DNA of 61,361 nt from Clostridiaceae bacterium (GCA_018378255.1 JAGZXV010000009.1:1-61361), one strand, 5' to 3'. Shown: positions 26,982 through 35,682, numbered from the stretch's first letter. The notes: generated from the letters alone by a model not told the origin. Numbers and translations are program-made.

Positions 26982-27170
26982 CTCTATCTCCTCCTTCTGG
27001 TGTTTGAATATATTTGATAATTACTTTTCTTCAGATGTATCTCCTGTTTTATAGAAGATTTAGCCCGGATAAAGAAAACTCAGTGAGCTGCGCTGACTGA
27101 ACCAGGATCAAATCCGCTGCAAAACCGGACATACGGATACCACAAATAACTTTAAATAAATTTTCAAACA

Positions 27171-27260
27171 CTACGTTTCCCTGCCGGAAAACCTTAATAT
27201 AGTTCCATTGATATCACAATCAAAAAAACGGTTGATATTAAAAACTTCGATCTTATTCAT
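27171..27260 (-). CDS. Possible 29-aa small ORF
   Basis: ATG at 27260 follows AAAGGTGG and encodes MNKIEVFNINRFF... to RFSGRET. The +1 frame carries on with VFENLFKVICGIR and beyond, so this could instead be the 5' end of a longer frameshifted gene. It sits between the glycine-zipper gene and the GHKL gene. Evidence is weak: translation signal only. Confidence 0.25.
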   Translation of the reverse strand: MNKIEVFNINRFFDCDINGTILRFSGRET

Positions 27261-27318
27261 CCCTTACCACCTTTCGTGCCAACAATCGTTTCCTATCCCT
27301 GATCCATTGAAACAAGAT

Positions 27319-27347
27319 GCCTGCTCTGCCTCAAGGGCAAAGCAGGC
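27319..27347 (-). terminator. Hairpin downstream of the glycine-zipper peptide gene
   Basis: GCCTGCT and AGCAGGC pair with further inner pairs (GCC/GGC). On the minus strand it is followed by ATCTTGTTTC, a poor U-tract, so termination may be partial, which would allow some read-through towards the GHKL gene. The rest of the 27001-27412 stretch holds the 29-aa ORF candidate and nothing else recognisable. Confidence 0.4.
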
Positions 27348-27412
27348 GCTTATTATTCGCAGAGACGGCCACAACTTCCTCTCATCAATCCCCTGTAATT
27401 CGGACTTAAGAT

Positions 27413-27586
27413 CTAATCCCAAAACAGTCCTGCGATCGATCCGATGGCCCCTCCTATAGTCGCACCCAATCCGGAAGTCACCGGGCCTCCCAATGCTCCG
27501 ATGGCTGCGCCGATACTTCCGCCTGCGGCGGCTCCTGTCGCTCCGCCTGTTAAAACATCTCCACACTTGTTCTTAAAATCTGACAT
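27413..27586 (-). CDS. Glycine-zipper small peptide (class II bacteriocin-like or membrane-active peptide)
   Basis: A 57-aa peptide starting MSDFKNKCGDVLTGG, followed by about 40 residues made almost only of Gly, Ala, Ile, Leu and Ser in GxxxG spacing (AAAGGSIGAAIGALGGPV), ending GLFWD. This resembles the hydrophobic Gly-zipper part of two-peptide (class IIb) bacteriocins and of small pore-forming or lipid-associated peptides. A GG pair at residues 14-15 could mark leader cleavage, but no dedicated ABC-peptidase transporter is nearby. GGAGG lies 8 bases before ATG 27586; the earlier ATG at 27601 is less likely. It lies 76 bp after hicB, with a hairpin downstream, upstream of the GHKL/receiver pair. 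Function is not known. Confidence 0.55.
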   Translation of the reverse strand: MSDFKNKCGDVLTGGATGAAAGGSIGAAIGALGGPVTSGLGATIGGAIGSIAGLFWD

Positions 27587-27634
27587 AAACGTTACCTCCA
27601 TTTTAAACTCTTTCGACTGTAGATAATAGATACC

Positions 27635-27653
27635 TGATACGAAAACCGTATCA
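27635..27653. repeat. Small palindrome between hicB and the glycine-zipper gene
   Basis: TGATACG and CGTATCA form a perfect 7-bp inverted repeat with a 5-nt spacer, 10 bp beyond the hicB stop. No U-tract follows, so it is more likely an operator or a weak processing hairpin than a terminator. Confidence 0.35.
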
Positions 27654-27662
27654 TATTGGCCG

Positions 27663-28073
27663 TTATCGGGGATCTATTATTCCCAATGCCTCTTTCAGGC
27701 CTTTCACCAGCACGCCTGAGAAATTCAAGTTTTGCTTTTTGGCCAGATCATCCAGCCATTTGGGTATTGTCAGCGTTTTTTTCACATAAACCACTTTTTG
27801 CGTATATCTGAAATAGGGCATCCATAAATGGACGTATATCAGTTTTTCGCCTTCATTCAACGGTATCCGGCTTTCTTCTAAGGGGGGCGGATTCTCGATC
27901 CCTGCATCTTCATTGCTGGTAATGCACAGCGCAAGCACTTCCTGGGCAGCCCTGATGGCCTCTTCTTCTGTATCTGCCTGTGTCATATTCCCTGGAAAGT
28001 TTGGAAAAGTTATTAGTAAAGCACCGTCTTCATCTTTGTGAATCTTTATTGGGTATACATAATTTTCTTTCAT
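27663..28073 (-). CDS. hicB: HicB-family antitoxin
   Basis: A 136-aa protein. Residues 1-~75 are the HicB partial RNase H-like fold (YPIKIHKDEDGALLITFPNF and the ADTEEEAIRAAQEVL helix); residues ~100-130 form a ribbon-helix-helix DNA-binding domain (KTLTIPKWLDDLAKK). HicB proteins bind and neutralise HicA and repress their own promoter. AGAGGACA lies before the ATG. Unusually, it is transcribed away from hicA rather than in one operon, and its promoter carries a palindrome (see the regulatory entry). The roughly 175-nt leader holds two small hairpins (28124-28141 and 28150-28165). Confidence 0.85.
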   Translation of the reverse strand: MKENYVYPIKIHKDEDGALLITFPNFPGNMTQADTEEEAIRAAQEVLALCITSNEDAGIENPPPLEESRIPLNEGEKLIYVHLWMPYFRYTQKVVYVKKTLTIPKWLDDLAKKQNLNFSGVLVKGLKEALGIIDPR

Positions 28074-28222
28074 ATTGTCCTCTCTTTATAGTATTGGCAA
28101 CAGTTCTGGCGATTCATCTTCCTGACCGAAAAAAAACGGTCAAGAAATATCGGAGGTCCATCCGACGTTAAAACTGCTATATTTCTTTAAAACCAAAATG
28201 AGTTAATGACAGTTATCACTTT

Positions 28223-28284
28223 AGCACGTATCTCAGCACGTGTTCTATGTTTTAAATAATACCACGTGTTTCAACACGTGTCAA
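28223..28284 (-). promoter_or_regulatory. hicB promoter with CACGTG operator sites
   Basis: TTGACA (28284-28279) and TATTAT (28261-28256) with a 17-bp spacer form a near-consensus promoter on the minus strand, pointing to hicB. Within the spacer is the perfect palindrome CACGTGTT-TC-AACACGTG (28263-28280). Two more half-sites, AGCACGT (28223-28229) and AGCACGTG (28235-28242), lie downstream of the start site. Placement over the promoter fits autorepression by the RHH domain of HicB. Confidence 0.7.
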
Positions 28285-28304
28285 TGTCTTTTTTATTTTT
28301 TCTA

Positions 28305-28333
28305 TTGACTAATATCAATCCCCTTTTTATACT
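28305..28333 (+). promoter_or_regulatory. hicA promoter
   Basis: TTGACT and TATACT are separated by 17 bp on the plus strand, giving an mRNA leader of about 70 nt before the hicA ATG. It lies back-to-back with the hicB promoter; the two -35 boxes are about 20 bp apart, so one HicB complex could control both. Confidence 0.65.
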
Positions 28334-28410
28334 TAAAGAAATTAGTTTCATATCTTCGAAGCGTTCAAACATTATGTTACTGTTGACTTCGCTTCATAAA
28401 GGAGATTAAA

Positions 28411-28608
28411 ATGAATACTAATTTCAGAAAAATCGAGAAAACAATTGTTGCTGGCGGCTGGGCTCTGGATCGTGTTAACGGTTCGCATTACCTTTACAAA
28501 AAGGAAGGCTGCCTGCCTATCGTGATTCCCAATCATAAAGGCAGGGACTTATCCATCGGCGTGATTAAAAATCTCGAAAGTATCACTGGGTTATCTCTTC
28601 GGAGGTAA
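28411..28608 (+). CDS. hicA: HicA-family mRNA interferase toxin
   Basis: A 65-aa protein with the HicA dsRBD-like fold: IEKTIVAGGWALDRVNGSHYLY with the catalytic His in GSHY, then IPNHKGRDLSIGVIKNL. HicA cleaves mRNA and tmRNA until bound by HicB. AAAGGAG precedes the ATG by 7 bases. It is one of very few plus-strand genes in the window and is divergent to hicB (337 bp between starts), whereas known hicAB pairs are normally co-directional and overlapping. No second antitoxin was found downstream. Confidence 0.88.
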   Translation: MNTNFRKIEKTIVAGGWALDRVNGSHYLYKKEGCLPIVIPNHKGRDLSIGVIKNLESITGLSLRR

Positions 28609-28657
28609 CCTTTTTTTGATTGCCAGTATCTGAGCATCAATATGCGCATAACAAAAA

Positions 28658-28677
28658 GACGCCCATTTCTGAGCGTC
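28658..28677. terminator. Small hairpin after hicA, related to a dispersed repeat
   Basis: GACGC and GCGTC pair over a 10-nt loop in the context AAAAAGACGCCCATTT. It may end hicA transcription, although the U-tract is poor. The same core occurs at about 37.07 kb and 45.01 kb as part of a longer repeat. Confidence 0.4.
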
Positions 28678-28725
28678 CTCTTCAATTTTATCTCTTTATC
28701 TGTCTCAATCTAAGGGATAAGCTAA

Positions 28726-29106
28726 AATACCGCAGTCTGTACAAATTCTGATAAACTTGAAAATCCCCTAATCGACTGTCTCGGACACATCGGCAATCCT
28801 GTGTTCCAGTGCGACTACGAGACCGTGGTGAAGGAATGTGCCAAACGCCATAAACTGATCGAAATCAACTCCAACTCTTTTTCCGTCCGCCCCGGCAGCA
28901 CAACAAACTGCCGGACCGTAGCCAGTCTCTGCCGCCGGTATCACGTTCATGTGCTGGTCAGTTCCGACGCCCATTCCTGCTATTCTGTGGGAAACCATGT
29001 TGAGGCGCTCAACATGCTGGAGGAACTGGAATTTCCGGAAGAATTGGTGATCAACAGCTCGCTGGAGAGACTGGAGAAGTATTTTTTAGAAAAACAGTCT
29101 TTTTAA
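28726..29106 (+). pseudogene. C-terminal remnant of a PHP-family phosphatase (YcdX-like)
   Basis: The open frame begins after a stop at about 28723 and reads LENPLIDCLGHIGN, VFQCDYETVVKECAKR, EINSNSFSVRPGS, LVSSDAHSCYSVGNHVEAL, ending EKYFLEKQSF. These are the C-terminal motifs of the YcdX/PHP zinc phosphatases, including the metal-binding SDAH motif. The N-terminal half with the first HxH motif is missing, so the enzyme cannot be active. Homology continues upstream of the first possible start codon (GTG 28801), which shows a 5' deletion. The plus orientation and lack of a start mark it as debris. Confidence 0.75.
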
Positions 29107-29118
29107 ACGAACCATTAA

Positions 29119-29167
29119 AATGAGGGCGTCCCAAAAGTTATAGGTTAACTTAAAGGACGCCCTCATT
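29119..29167. terminator. 13-bp perfect inverted repeat, probable bidirectional terminator
   Basis: AATGAGGGCGTCC (29119-29131) and GGACGCCCTCATT (29155-29167) pair perfectly over a 23-nt loop. It lies between the PHP remnant and the lipoprotein gene, whose transcripts converge here. The loop is longer than usual for a terminator, so an insertion-sequence end or small-RNA fold is also possible. Confidence 0.5.
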
Positions 29168-29252
29168 ATAATGGTTTAATATTACGGAACGGCTCCGGCT
29201 ATCATCGATTTACTCCGTCTCATGCTCTCACGAATTCCCATATACATCAAGG

Positions 29253-31139
29253 TTATTTTGAAGCATTAAACCGGATACGGTCTTTATCCGGGGCAATGCT
29301 CTTCTCTGCCATCACATAATCCCGGAATGCATCTGTCACGGTGATACCGGTTTCTGTCCCATCCAATGTTCCCTCTGGGAACGCCCCTTTAATATATGAG
29401 ATGGTATATAGGGCGTCCGGCTGCAGCTTTCCGCCGTCCTCCATGGTCACATCAGAAACGCGTTTTCCTTCCTCTTCGTCCAGATGATACATAAGTCTTA
29501 TGCCCGAAACGGCAAAGGGATGATACCGTTCCACCTTGCAATCCTGCTGTTCCTGTTCTGACGTAGCTCCGTATTCCAGAAGAGACAAGAGTTCATTGCC
29601 CGTCACAGAAACGCTCATAATCATGAGCGGCGTATCCATCCGGATCTGAGTCAAGCGGGTGATATCATCTTCTGTGACAAATCCTTTGTACAGCTTTGTC
29701 CTGGTTCCCCCTGCGGGGTCATAACCATTTACTTCCGATATACCAATCAGGGCAATGTCCGCACCCGCCGCCGCACGCAGGGCATCCGCTTTTAAACAGC
29801 CGGCCTGAGGGATGGTAAAATCATCCGCAGCTTCTGCCAAGACCTGCACCGGCGGCGGTCCTTGCTCTAAAATCAGGCGGCATTTCTCCAAAATCTCCCT
29901 GCTGTCCGTCTCCCTCCGTATAAACGCCCCAATATCTGTGAGCAATACAGAAGAAAACATATCATAGGTCGGCCGCATGATATAACGTCCGCTTTCAATC
30001 TGCGTGCGGATCTGATCCAATACCGGATCATCGGGAATCGCGGCTCCAATGGTTGCAGGCATCATTCCAAGTCCGTCCTCCACCAGAAGATTTTGCCCCT
30101 CCTCCGAGGCGATAAAGTCCATAAGCTCCATTACTGCCTTCCGCTTCTTTTCATTTTCAGGCTTCTTCAGCTCATTGTTGGCTCCGAAAAAGAATCCCAG
30201 ATTCAAAAGCCATCCCTGCCCATCTGTCATGCTGAAATGGGGCATGAAGCAAAACTCATCCTTACTGTCAGAGTTAAGCGTCCGAATATGGTCGATCTCT
30301 CCGCTGCCGATGGCAACCTCCCGGTTCTTCATTGCCTCCAGATTGGCGCTAAACGCAACGTCCATATCTTCCACTCTGACTGCCCCAATATCCATCATGC
30401 GCTGCATATCCTGAAAGGCAGTTTCCATTGGTTCCAGAGATATCTTCTCTCCTGCCATAAGTTTATTATGCCAGTTCTGTCCGTCTACCTGCGTCAATGT
30501 GTCCAGAGCGGAAAAGACACAGTACTGATAAATTTGGTAGCTCTGTGAGGCAGAGTCCAAATAGCTGTTCCGAAATCCACGGATTCCGCTGCTGTCAATT
30601 TTCTGGCTCAAAACCAAAAGTTCCTCATAGTTTCCCGGAACCGGCCAGCCCTTTTCCTCAAACAAGGTTTTATTATAGATGTTGCAGTTAAAGCTCAAAG
30701 GCCCCGGAATTAAGCGTATCTGTCCGTCTTCATCTGCCTGAAGTATATTCGGGTTAAAATGGGCGGGAAACCTCTGTGTGGACAGATCCATCAGATGATC
30801 TGACAGATCAATTTTGGGAATGTGGCCTGCTTTTACCATCAGGATATCCCCGAAATCGTGATTCTCTATACGGGCAGTATGTTCACTGATACGGTATTTC
30901 CCTGTATAGCAGTCCTGTACCAGCCTGATATCAGGAAATCGCTCCTGGACAGATGCGGCAAAATGATCCAGTCTGGAATTACATGTGATAATTATGGTCA
31001 TCTGCTCCGGACCGGACGGTGTCATTCCCAGCAGATCCTCATCCACACCGGATTCCCTGGGCGCTGAACATCCCACAAGCGTTCCCAGTATAGCCAGCAT
31101 ACATAAAACAGCGCTAAAACTCTTTTTATCAAATTTCAT
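29253..31139 (-). CDS. Lipoprotein: solute-binding domain fused to 5'-nucleotidase C-terminal domain
   Basis: A 628-aa exported lipoprotein. A signal peptide ends in lipobox LVGC with lipidated Cys24. Residues ~45-420 are a family-1-type extracellular solute-binding fold (IYNKTLFEEKGWPVPGNYEE; AFQDMQRMMDIGAVRVEDMD). Residues ~430-628 match the substrate-binding C-terminal domain of 5'-nucleotidases (ADALRAAAGADIALIG; MSVSVTGNELLSLLEYG; YTISYIKGAFPEG). The catalytic metallophosphatase domain is absent, so this would bind rather than hydrolyse a ligand. Its ATG overlaps the stop of the hybrid kinase by 4 bp, so it is co-translated with it and may be the periplasmic-face sensor partner. No permease genes are adjacent. 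Confidence 0.75.
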   Translation of the reverse strand: MKFDKKSFSAVLCMLAILGTLVGCSAPRESGVDEDLLGMTPSGPEQMTIIITCNSRLDHFAASVQERFPDIRLVQDCYTGKYRISEHTARIENHDFGDILMVKAGHIPKIDLSDHLMDLSTQRFPAHFNPNILQADEDGQIRLIPGPLSFNCNIYNKTLFEEKGWPVPGNYEELLVLSQKIDSSGIRGFRNSYLDSASQSYQIYQYCVFSALDTLTQVDGQNWHNKLMAGEKISLEPMETAFQDMQRMMDIGAVRVEDMDVAFSANLEAMKNREVAIGSGEIDHIRTLNSDSKDEFCFMPHFSMTDGQGWLLNLGFFFGANNELKKPENEKKRKAVMELMDFIASEEGQNLLVEDGLGMMPATIGAAIPDDPVLDQIRTQIESGRYIMRPTYDMFSSVLLTDIGAFIRRETDSREILEKCRLILEQGPPPVQVLAEAADDFTIPQAGCLKADALRAAAGADIALIGISEVNGYDPAGGTRTKLYKGFVTEDDITRLTQIRMDTPLMIMSVSVTGNELLSLLEYGATSEQEQQDCKVERYHPFAVSGIRLMYHLDEEEGKRVSDVTMEDGGKLQPDALYTISYIKGAFPEGTLDGTETGITVTDAFRDYVMAEKSIAPDKDRIRFNASK

Positions 31140-33691
31140 CTTGCCCCCATTTCTGCTCTTCTATCCACGCATTTTTTGATTTCCTTCAACACAGCAGTCA
31201 TATCAAGCGGTTTGGGAAAATGTGCGTTCATTCCCACACGCTTCGCCAGCTCAATATCATCGGCAAACGCATCCGCAGTCATGGCAAAAATCAGTACATG
31301 GCCTGCATCCTCGCGTTCCATCTGCCGGATAGCCCTGGTTGCCTCATATCCATTCATGACAGGCATCTGTATATCCATGAAAATCATGTCATAATAACCC
31401 ACCGGTGAATTCCGGAAATACTCCACCGCTTCCTGCCCGTCATGCGCCACGTCCGCCGTCGCACCAGTATAGGACAACATCTCCTGGGCTATCTCCAGGT
31501 TTATGTCATTGTCATCTACCAGCAGAAGCCGTCTGCCTGACAGGGCGTTTTGTTCCAGCTCTTCTTTTGGCTGCTCCGGATCGCAGCGGAGGTAATATTT
31601 CTGAATATTGTGGTAGAGCGTTGACTTAAAGAACGGCTTTTGGATAAAGCCATTAATACCTGCTTCACCTGCCTCCACTTCTATGCTGGTCCAGTCATAG
31701 GCGCTGATTATCAGAATCGGAACGTCTTCGCCGATCACCTCCCGTATCTCTCTTGCCGTATCGGTTCCTTCCAGATCCGGCATACGCCAGTCCAGAAAGA
31801 TCATGTGGTAATCGTCTCCATTGGCAGCGGCCTCCTTTGCCATATTGACTGCCTCCCTTCCCCCATACGCAACATCTGCCCTGACTCCCAATTCGCTCAG
31901 ATAACCGGCTGCAGAACGGCAGGTGTCAGGATCATCATCCGCCACCAGTACATGCATCACAGGAAGTTTCATCTCCTCCGGCGCGCCGGCAACAGGAAAA
32001 TCCAATTCCACCGTAAATACGCTTCCCCTGCCCGGTTCACTCTCAACGGTTATGGAACCGCCCATCATGGTCACAATCATTTTTGTAATGGCCAGTCCCA
32101 GACCACTTCCCTCGATTTTATCGATCTTACTGTCCCGTTCTCTGGTAAATGAGGTAAACAGATTCTTCTGGAATTCCCGTGATATTCCAATGCCTGTATC
32201 CGCAACCTTAAATACAAGATGGACAAGTCTCTCATCATCTGCCGGTTTTTCCGTCACATCCAGACTGATGATGCCTCCCTCAGGCGTAAATTTTACCGCA
32301 TTCCCTAATAAATTAATCAAGACTTGATTCAGGCGTAGGAAATCAAAAATCAGGCTCTCATGCCGGATATCATGAAGCCGGATATTAAACACCTGCTTTT
32401 TCCGAAAAACTGTAGGCTGGGTAATACTCACCAGGTTCTGCATCAGCTCTACCAGCGATGCCGTATCATTATTCAAAACCATTTTACCGCTTTCGATCTT
32501 AGACATGTCCAGAATATCATTAATCAGCCCCACCAGCAGGCGGCCGGACAAATCAATCTTTTTTAGGCAGTCCTTCACCTTCACAGGCTCCTCTAAATGA
32601 TCCTGGGCAATCTTTGTCATTCCGATGATAGCGTTCATGGGAGTCCGTATATCATGGGACATATTAGAAAGAAACCGGCTTTTCGATTCATTGGCGCTCT
32701 CCGCCGCTTTGCGGGCAGCCTCTGCTGCTTTACGCGCTGCCGCTTCTGCCTTAAGCACTTTCCTTGTCGAATCTGAATAGAGCAGGATAAAAGCGAGCAC
32801 GATCAGGGTTCCTACCACAAACATGCACAGAAATGTAATCACGGATGAGCGCATCAGACGCCCGCTGACCACATTTACCGGAACCATCGTAACCAGCTGC
32901 CAGTCGTCTACATCCACCGGCGTATGGTTCAGGTAATATTCCTGATTCTCCAGATGTACCGTCATCAGTTCCTGACGGCCGCTCCGGATATTATTCCGGA
33001 GCGTGTCAAGAGAACCTTGTTTAAACTCCGCCTCCCCCAGGCTGTTAATCATATTATATCCCGTTATAATATTCTCCTGACCAGAGCGGAAAAGCGCAAC
33101 GCCGTCCTGGTGCAGGATATACATCCTTAGTTCCCCGTCATACGCCTGGATATTCAGCATATCAAACAGATTCTGGCTGTTATAGACCACGCCTAATGCA
33201 CAGACCGTCTTTCCGCCGATAACCTGCTTCTCAATGGGGATCAAAAAGATCAGCCTGCCCTCTGTGGAGAACATATCATCGAGAATAATCGGCTGCCGGT
33301 TCGTAAGCAGCGTCGTTGTCACCTCCCTATTTGAGAGCAGAGAAAAGGACTTCTCCCGGTCGTAATACATTGCATCCTCATCCACAAGACATAAGGAATC
33401 AAATCCAAAATCTTCTTTCTTATCCTGAATATAACTGCTCAATACCGTCCAGTCATCATTTGACAAATCTACAAAATACCGGTAAAACACATCCAGCATA
33501 TTCCACTGGCCCCGGGACTGCTTTTCAATGGAAGATGCTATCTGAGCGGACAACTCGTCCAAATGCTGGGAACCTTCCTCATACGCAGTCTTGCGGATCA
33601 GCATAGCGTTAAAAATAAGCGTGATAATTACAAGGATTCCGAAACCTGTAATTAAAATTTTTTTCCACAACTTTGTAAAATACTTTTTCAT
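31136..33691 (-). CDS. Hybrid sensor histidine kinase with two receiver domains
   Basis: An 851-aa membrane protein. TM1 at ~11-31, an extracellular Cache-like region to ~280, TM2 at ~284-306, then an Ala/Lys coiled coil. HisKA has the phospho-acceptor H347 in NMSHDIRTPMNA. The HATPase has N-box LINLLGNAVKFTPEGG and G-boxes DTGIGIS and GSGLGLAI. The first receiver (VLVADDDPD; Asp in MIFLDWRMPD) and second receiver (LLLVDDNDIN; Asp in MIFMDIQMPV) follow. No HPt or DNA-binding output is present, so the signal must pass to another protein or be read through the receivers. It is coupled to the downstream solute-binding lipoprotein and lies downstream of a GntR regulator. Confidence 0.93.
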   Translation of the reverse strand: MKKYFTKLWKKILITGFGILVIITLIFNAMLIRKTAYEEGSQHLDELSAQIASSIEKQSRGQWNMLDVFYRYFVDLSNDDWTVLSSYIQDKKEDFGFDSLCLVDEDAMYYDREKSFSLLSNREVTTTLLTNRQPIILDDMFSTEGRLIFLIPIEKQVIGGKTVCALGVVYNSQNLFDMLNIQAYDGELRMYILHQDGVALFRSGQENIITGYNMINSLGEAEFKQGSLDTLRNNIRSGRQELMTVHLENQEYYLNHTPVDVDDWQLVTMVPVNVVSGRLMRSSVITFLCMFVVGTLIVLAFILLYSDSTRKVLKAEAAARKAAEAARKAAESANESKSRFLSNMSHDIRTPMNAIIGMTKIAQDHLEEPVKVKDCLKKIDLSGRLLVGLINDILDMSKIESGKMVLNNDTASLVELMQNLVSITQPTVFRKKQVFNIRLHDIRHESLIFDFLRLNQVLINLLGNAVKFTPEGGIISLDVTEKPADDERLVHLVFKVADTGIGISREFQKNLFTSFTRERDSKIDKIEGSGLGLAITKMIVTMMGGSITVESEPGRGSVFTVELDFPVAGAPEEMKLPVMHVLVADDDPDTCRSAAGYLSELGVRADVAYGGREAVNMAKEAAANGDDYHMIFLDWRMPDLEGTDTAREIREVIGEDVPILIISAYDWTSIEVEAGEAGINGFIQKPFFKSTLYHNIQKYYLRCDPEQPKEELEQNALSGRRLLLVDDNDINLEIAQEMLSYTGATADVAHDGQEAVEYFRNSPVGYYDMIFMDIQMPVMNGYEATRAIRQMEREDAGHVLIFAMTADAFADDIELAKRVGMNAHFPKPLDMTAVLKEIKKCVDRRAEMGAR

Positions 33692-33721
33692 ACGATCAGT
33701 GTCCTATCTATGTTTTTATGA

Positions 33722-35224
33722 TTATACGTTTTCACTATAGATTTTCTTCCATAACGCGGTCCCATCGTATACTTGAGCGGCAACCTCCAGGTAACCCAGC
33801 TTTTTACACTCCCGAAGGATCAGTTTATGTACATCCCCAAACACCGCCGAGGCCTTTTCAGAAAACTGCCTGCCGTCCCCCTGAATCAGGCACTGGACCG
33901 TCTCCACCGCCTGCCGTTGGATCGCAATATTTTCTGAAGACTTTTCATGTGTCACCAGCTTGGGAATACAGCGGCCAATATGGTAATTTTGGGAAACAAC
34001 CCGGTAAATCTCCTTCAGCGGAGCAAATTGAATATATTCTGTAATGAATTCCAAAAGCACCATGGGCGTAAGCTGGTACAGGTATTCCTCATTCCAAAGC
34101 CGCTCCATCTTCCGTAATAATTCTTCGGCCTTATCGGTCGGAATAAACAGGGCGGCATGCTCCGTAACTTTATCAATGGTTAAATCCAAAAGCTCCAGGC
34201 TGTCCAGGAACCGCCTCAGGTGGCAGCCAATGAGATCAGGAGAAATCTTCACATTCTTAAGTCCTGTCAGATCCATAGAAACATATATCCCGCTCCCCCG
34301 CCTGGCTGTAACTATTCCCCATTCCCTCAGGACGCGGATTGCCCTGGCAGAAGTATCGCTGCTGACCCTATATATGGACTGCAGCTCTTTGTGGGTGGGC
34401 AGCTTATCACCCGGTCGGTAACGGCCAATGGCAATCAGCCCGATCAGGTCCATATAGACATGCGAATACCGTTCCTCCACGCTGCGCAGACTTTGTTCCA
34501 GCCCACACAGATCCGGACGCGCCGGTGAACCCGGCATCATTTTATAGTGGTGTTTGCTTTGAGATACATACAGACCGGACAAGCTCTCAAGAAGCGCTTT
34601 CTTTGAATCCCCATCCGCTCTTGCCTTCTGAATAAAGTTCTGCAGGCCCGTTAAATAATTCTCCCGCAGCTTCAAAGGTCCAGGCAGCAGTTCTATATCA
34701 TAAAAGCCAAGGCTGTCAATCGCGCGCAGAATCAGATCGTTGCCATTTCGCGCAGCAAAAAACCGCCATAAACAATGGGAAAGCCGCCAAAACTCCGTTG
34801 CACGAGAAGGATCCATCCTTGACACAATAAATGCCGGTATCTCCCAATCCTCTGCGGTGCACAAAGAAACCCCATGTTCAATCACCGGATAACAGAGCAG
34901 ACGCCCCGTGTCAAACAGTTCCTTTAGCACGTCATCCGGCACAGCAGTTGACGCATCCGCTTTTCCCTGCCCCCCCTCTTCTTCACAGCTGCAATCGGAC
35001 GGCGTAACAGTTTTTACGATTGGACGCATTCCCTTATGCGTCTCAATCAGCCCGTTTTCCAGCAGTTCTTCCAAAACCCGGCGCACAGTCTTTTCCGATA
35101 CCTGGAATTCACTGCGCAGCTCAGCCCGAGACGGAAGTTTGCTGCCCGCCGGGAGTATGCCGCATTCAATTCGTTTTTTTAATAGCTTATAGATTCTTTT
35201 ATAGAGAATAATATCATTTTTCAT
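33722..35224 (-). CDS. Tandem GntR-family transcriptional regulator
   Basis: A 500-aa protein with two winged-HTH GntR domains: residues ~5-75 (ILPAGSKLPSRAELRSEFQV; VRRVLEELLENGLIETHKG) and ~255-330 (YRPGDKLPTHKELQSIYRVS; AIRVLREWGIVTARRGSGIY). Regions after each HTH are helical (FadR-like). Two full GntR heads in one chain is less usual than the single-headed form. It lies 30 bp upstream of the hybrid kinase gene in the same orientation, so it probably controls or is controlled by that module. The ribosome-binding site is weak. Confidence 0.85.
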   Translation of the reverse strand: MKNDIILYKRIYKLLKKRIECGILPAGSKLPSRAELRSEFQVSEKTVRRVLEELLENGLIETHKGMRPIVKTVTPSDCSCEEEGGQGKADASTAVPDDVLKELFDTGRLLCYPVIEHGVSLCTAEDWEIPAFIVSRMDPSRATEFWRLSHCLWRFFAARNGNDLILRAIDSLGFYDIELLPGPLKLRENYLTGLQNFIQKARADGDSKKALLESLSGLYVSQSKHHYKMMPGSPARPDLCGLEQSLRSVEERYSHVYMDLIGLIAIGRYRPGDKLPTHKELQSIYRVSSDTSARAIRVLREWGIVTARRGSGIYVSMDLTGLKNVKISPDLIGCHLRRFLDSLELLDLTIDKVTEHAALFIPTDKAEELLRKMERLWNEEYLYQLTPMVLLEFITEYIQFAPLKEIYRVVSQNYHIGRCIPKLVTHEKSSENIAIQRQAVETVQCLIQGDGRQFSEKASAVFGDVHKLILRECKKLGYLEVAAQVYDGTALWKKIYSENV

Positions 35225-35466
35225 GTTACCGCCTATTCACGGTTCGCTTCTGCCCGTGGTTTTATAATAAGTTTCTATCATATGCCAGGCGATATATAGG
35301 GAATGACCGTTTTAGTCGTTGGAATCTCTGTATCGCCATAGTTGGTACCTATACAGAATAATTATAATAGATGAAGGGCACATAGACAAGATAATATTTA
35401 GGAAATGTCGCTCATTTTCTGAATCTGTCTGAAAGGAGTTCTATTATACAGTATTGTTATCTTAAT

Positions 35467-35682
35467 TTACCAAAAACAATACTGTTCGGCAATTAGCTCT
35501 CTGGTGATTGGATGTTTTGATATTTTAGATATTTTAGATGGTTTGATTATCTCTTTTGAATGATCGGCTGCGGTAGCGTAGATATCGGTTATTTTTTGAT
35601 AGAATTTTTGCCCACTGGCACAGATTTTCCTGATCTTATCCTGTAAATGTTCAAAATATTCCTCATCAAATTTTTCGTACAT
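35467..35682 (-). pseudogene. RhuM-family C-terminal fragment
   Basis: The 71-residue frame contains EYFEHLQDKIRKICASGQKF and FYQKITDIYATAADHS, the recognisable middle part of RhuM (virulence protein family). The N-terminal half is absent, and the C-terminus degenerates into SKISKISKHPITREL. There is no convincing ribosome-binding site. A matching N-terminal fragment lies at 36.77-37.0 kb, so the two are probably pieces of one gene separated by the metallophosphoesterase/DUF3795 genes, or of two copies. Confidence 0.6.

Noticed and set aside
27413..27586. Certain assignment of the glycine-zipper peptide as a bacteriocin
   Set aside because: No peptidase-containing ABC transporter, immunity gene or second peptide was found nearby, so only a similarity is stated.
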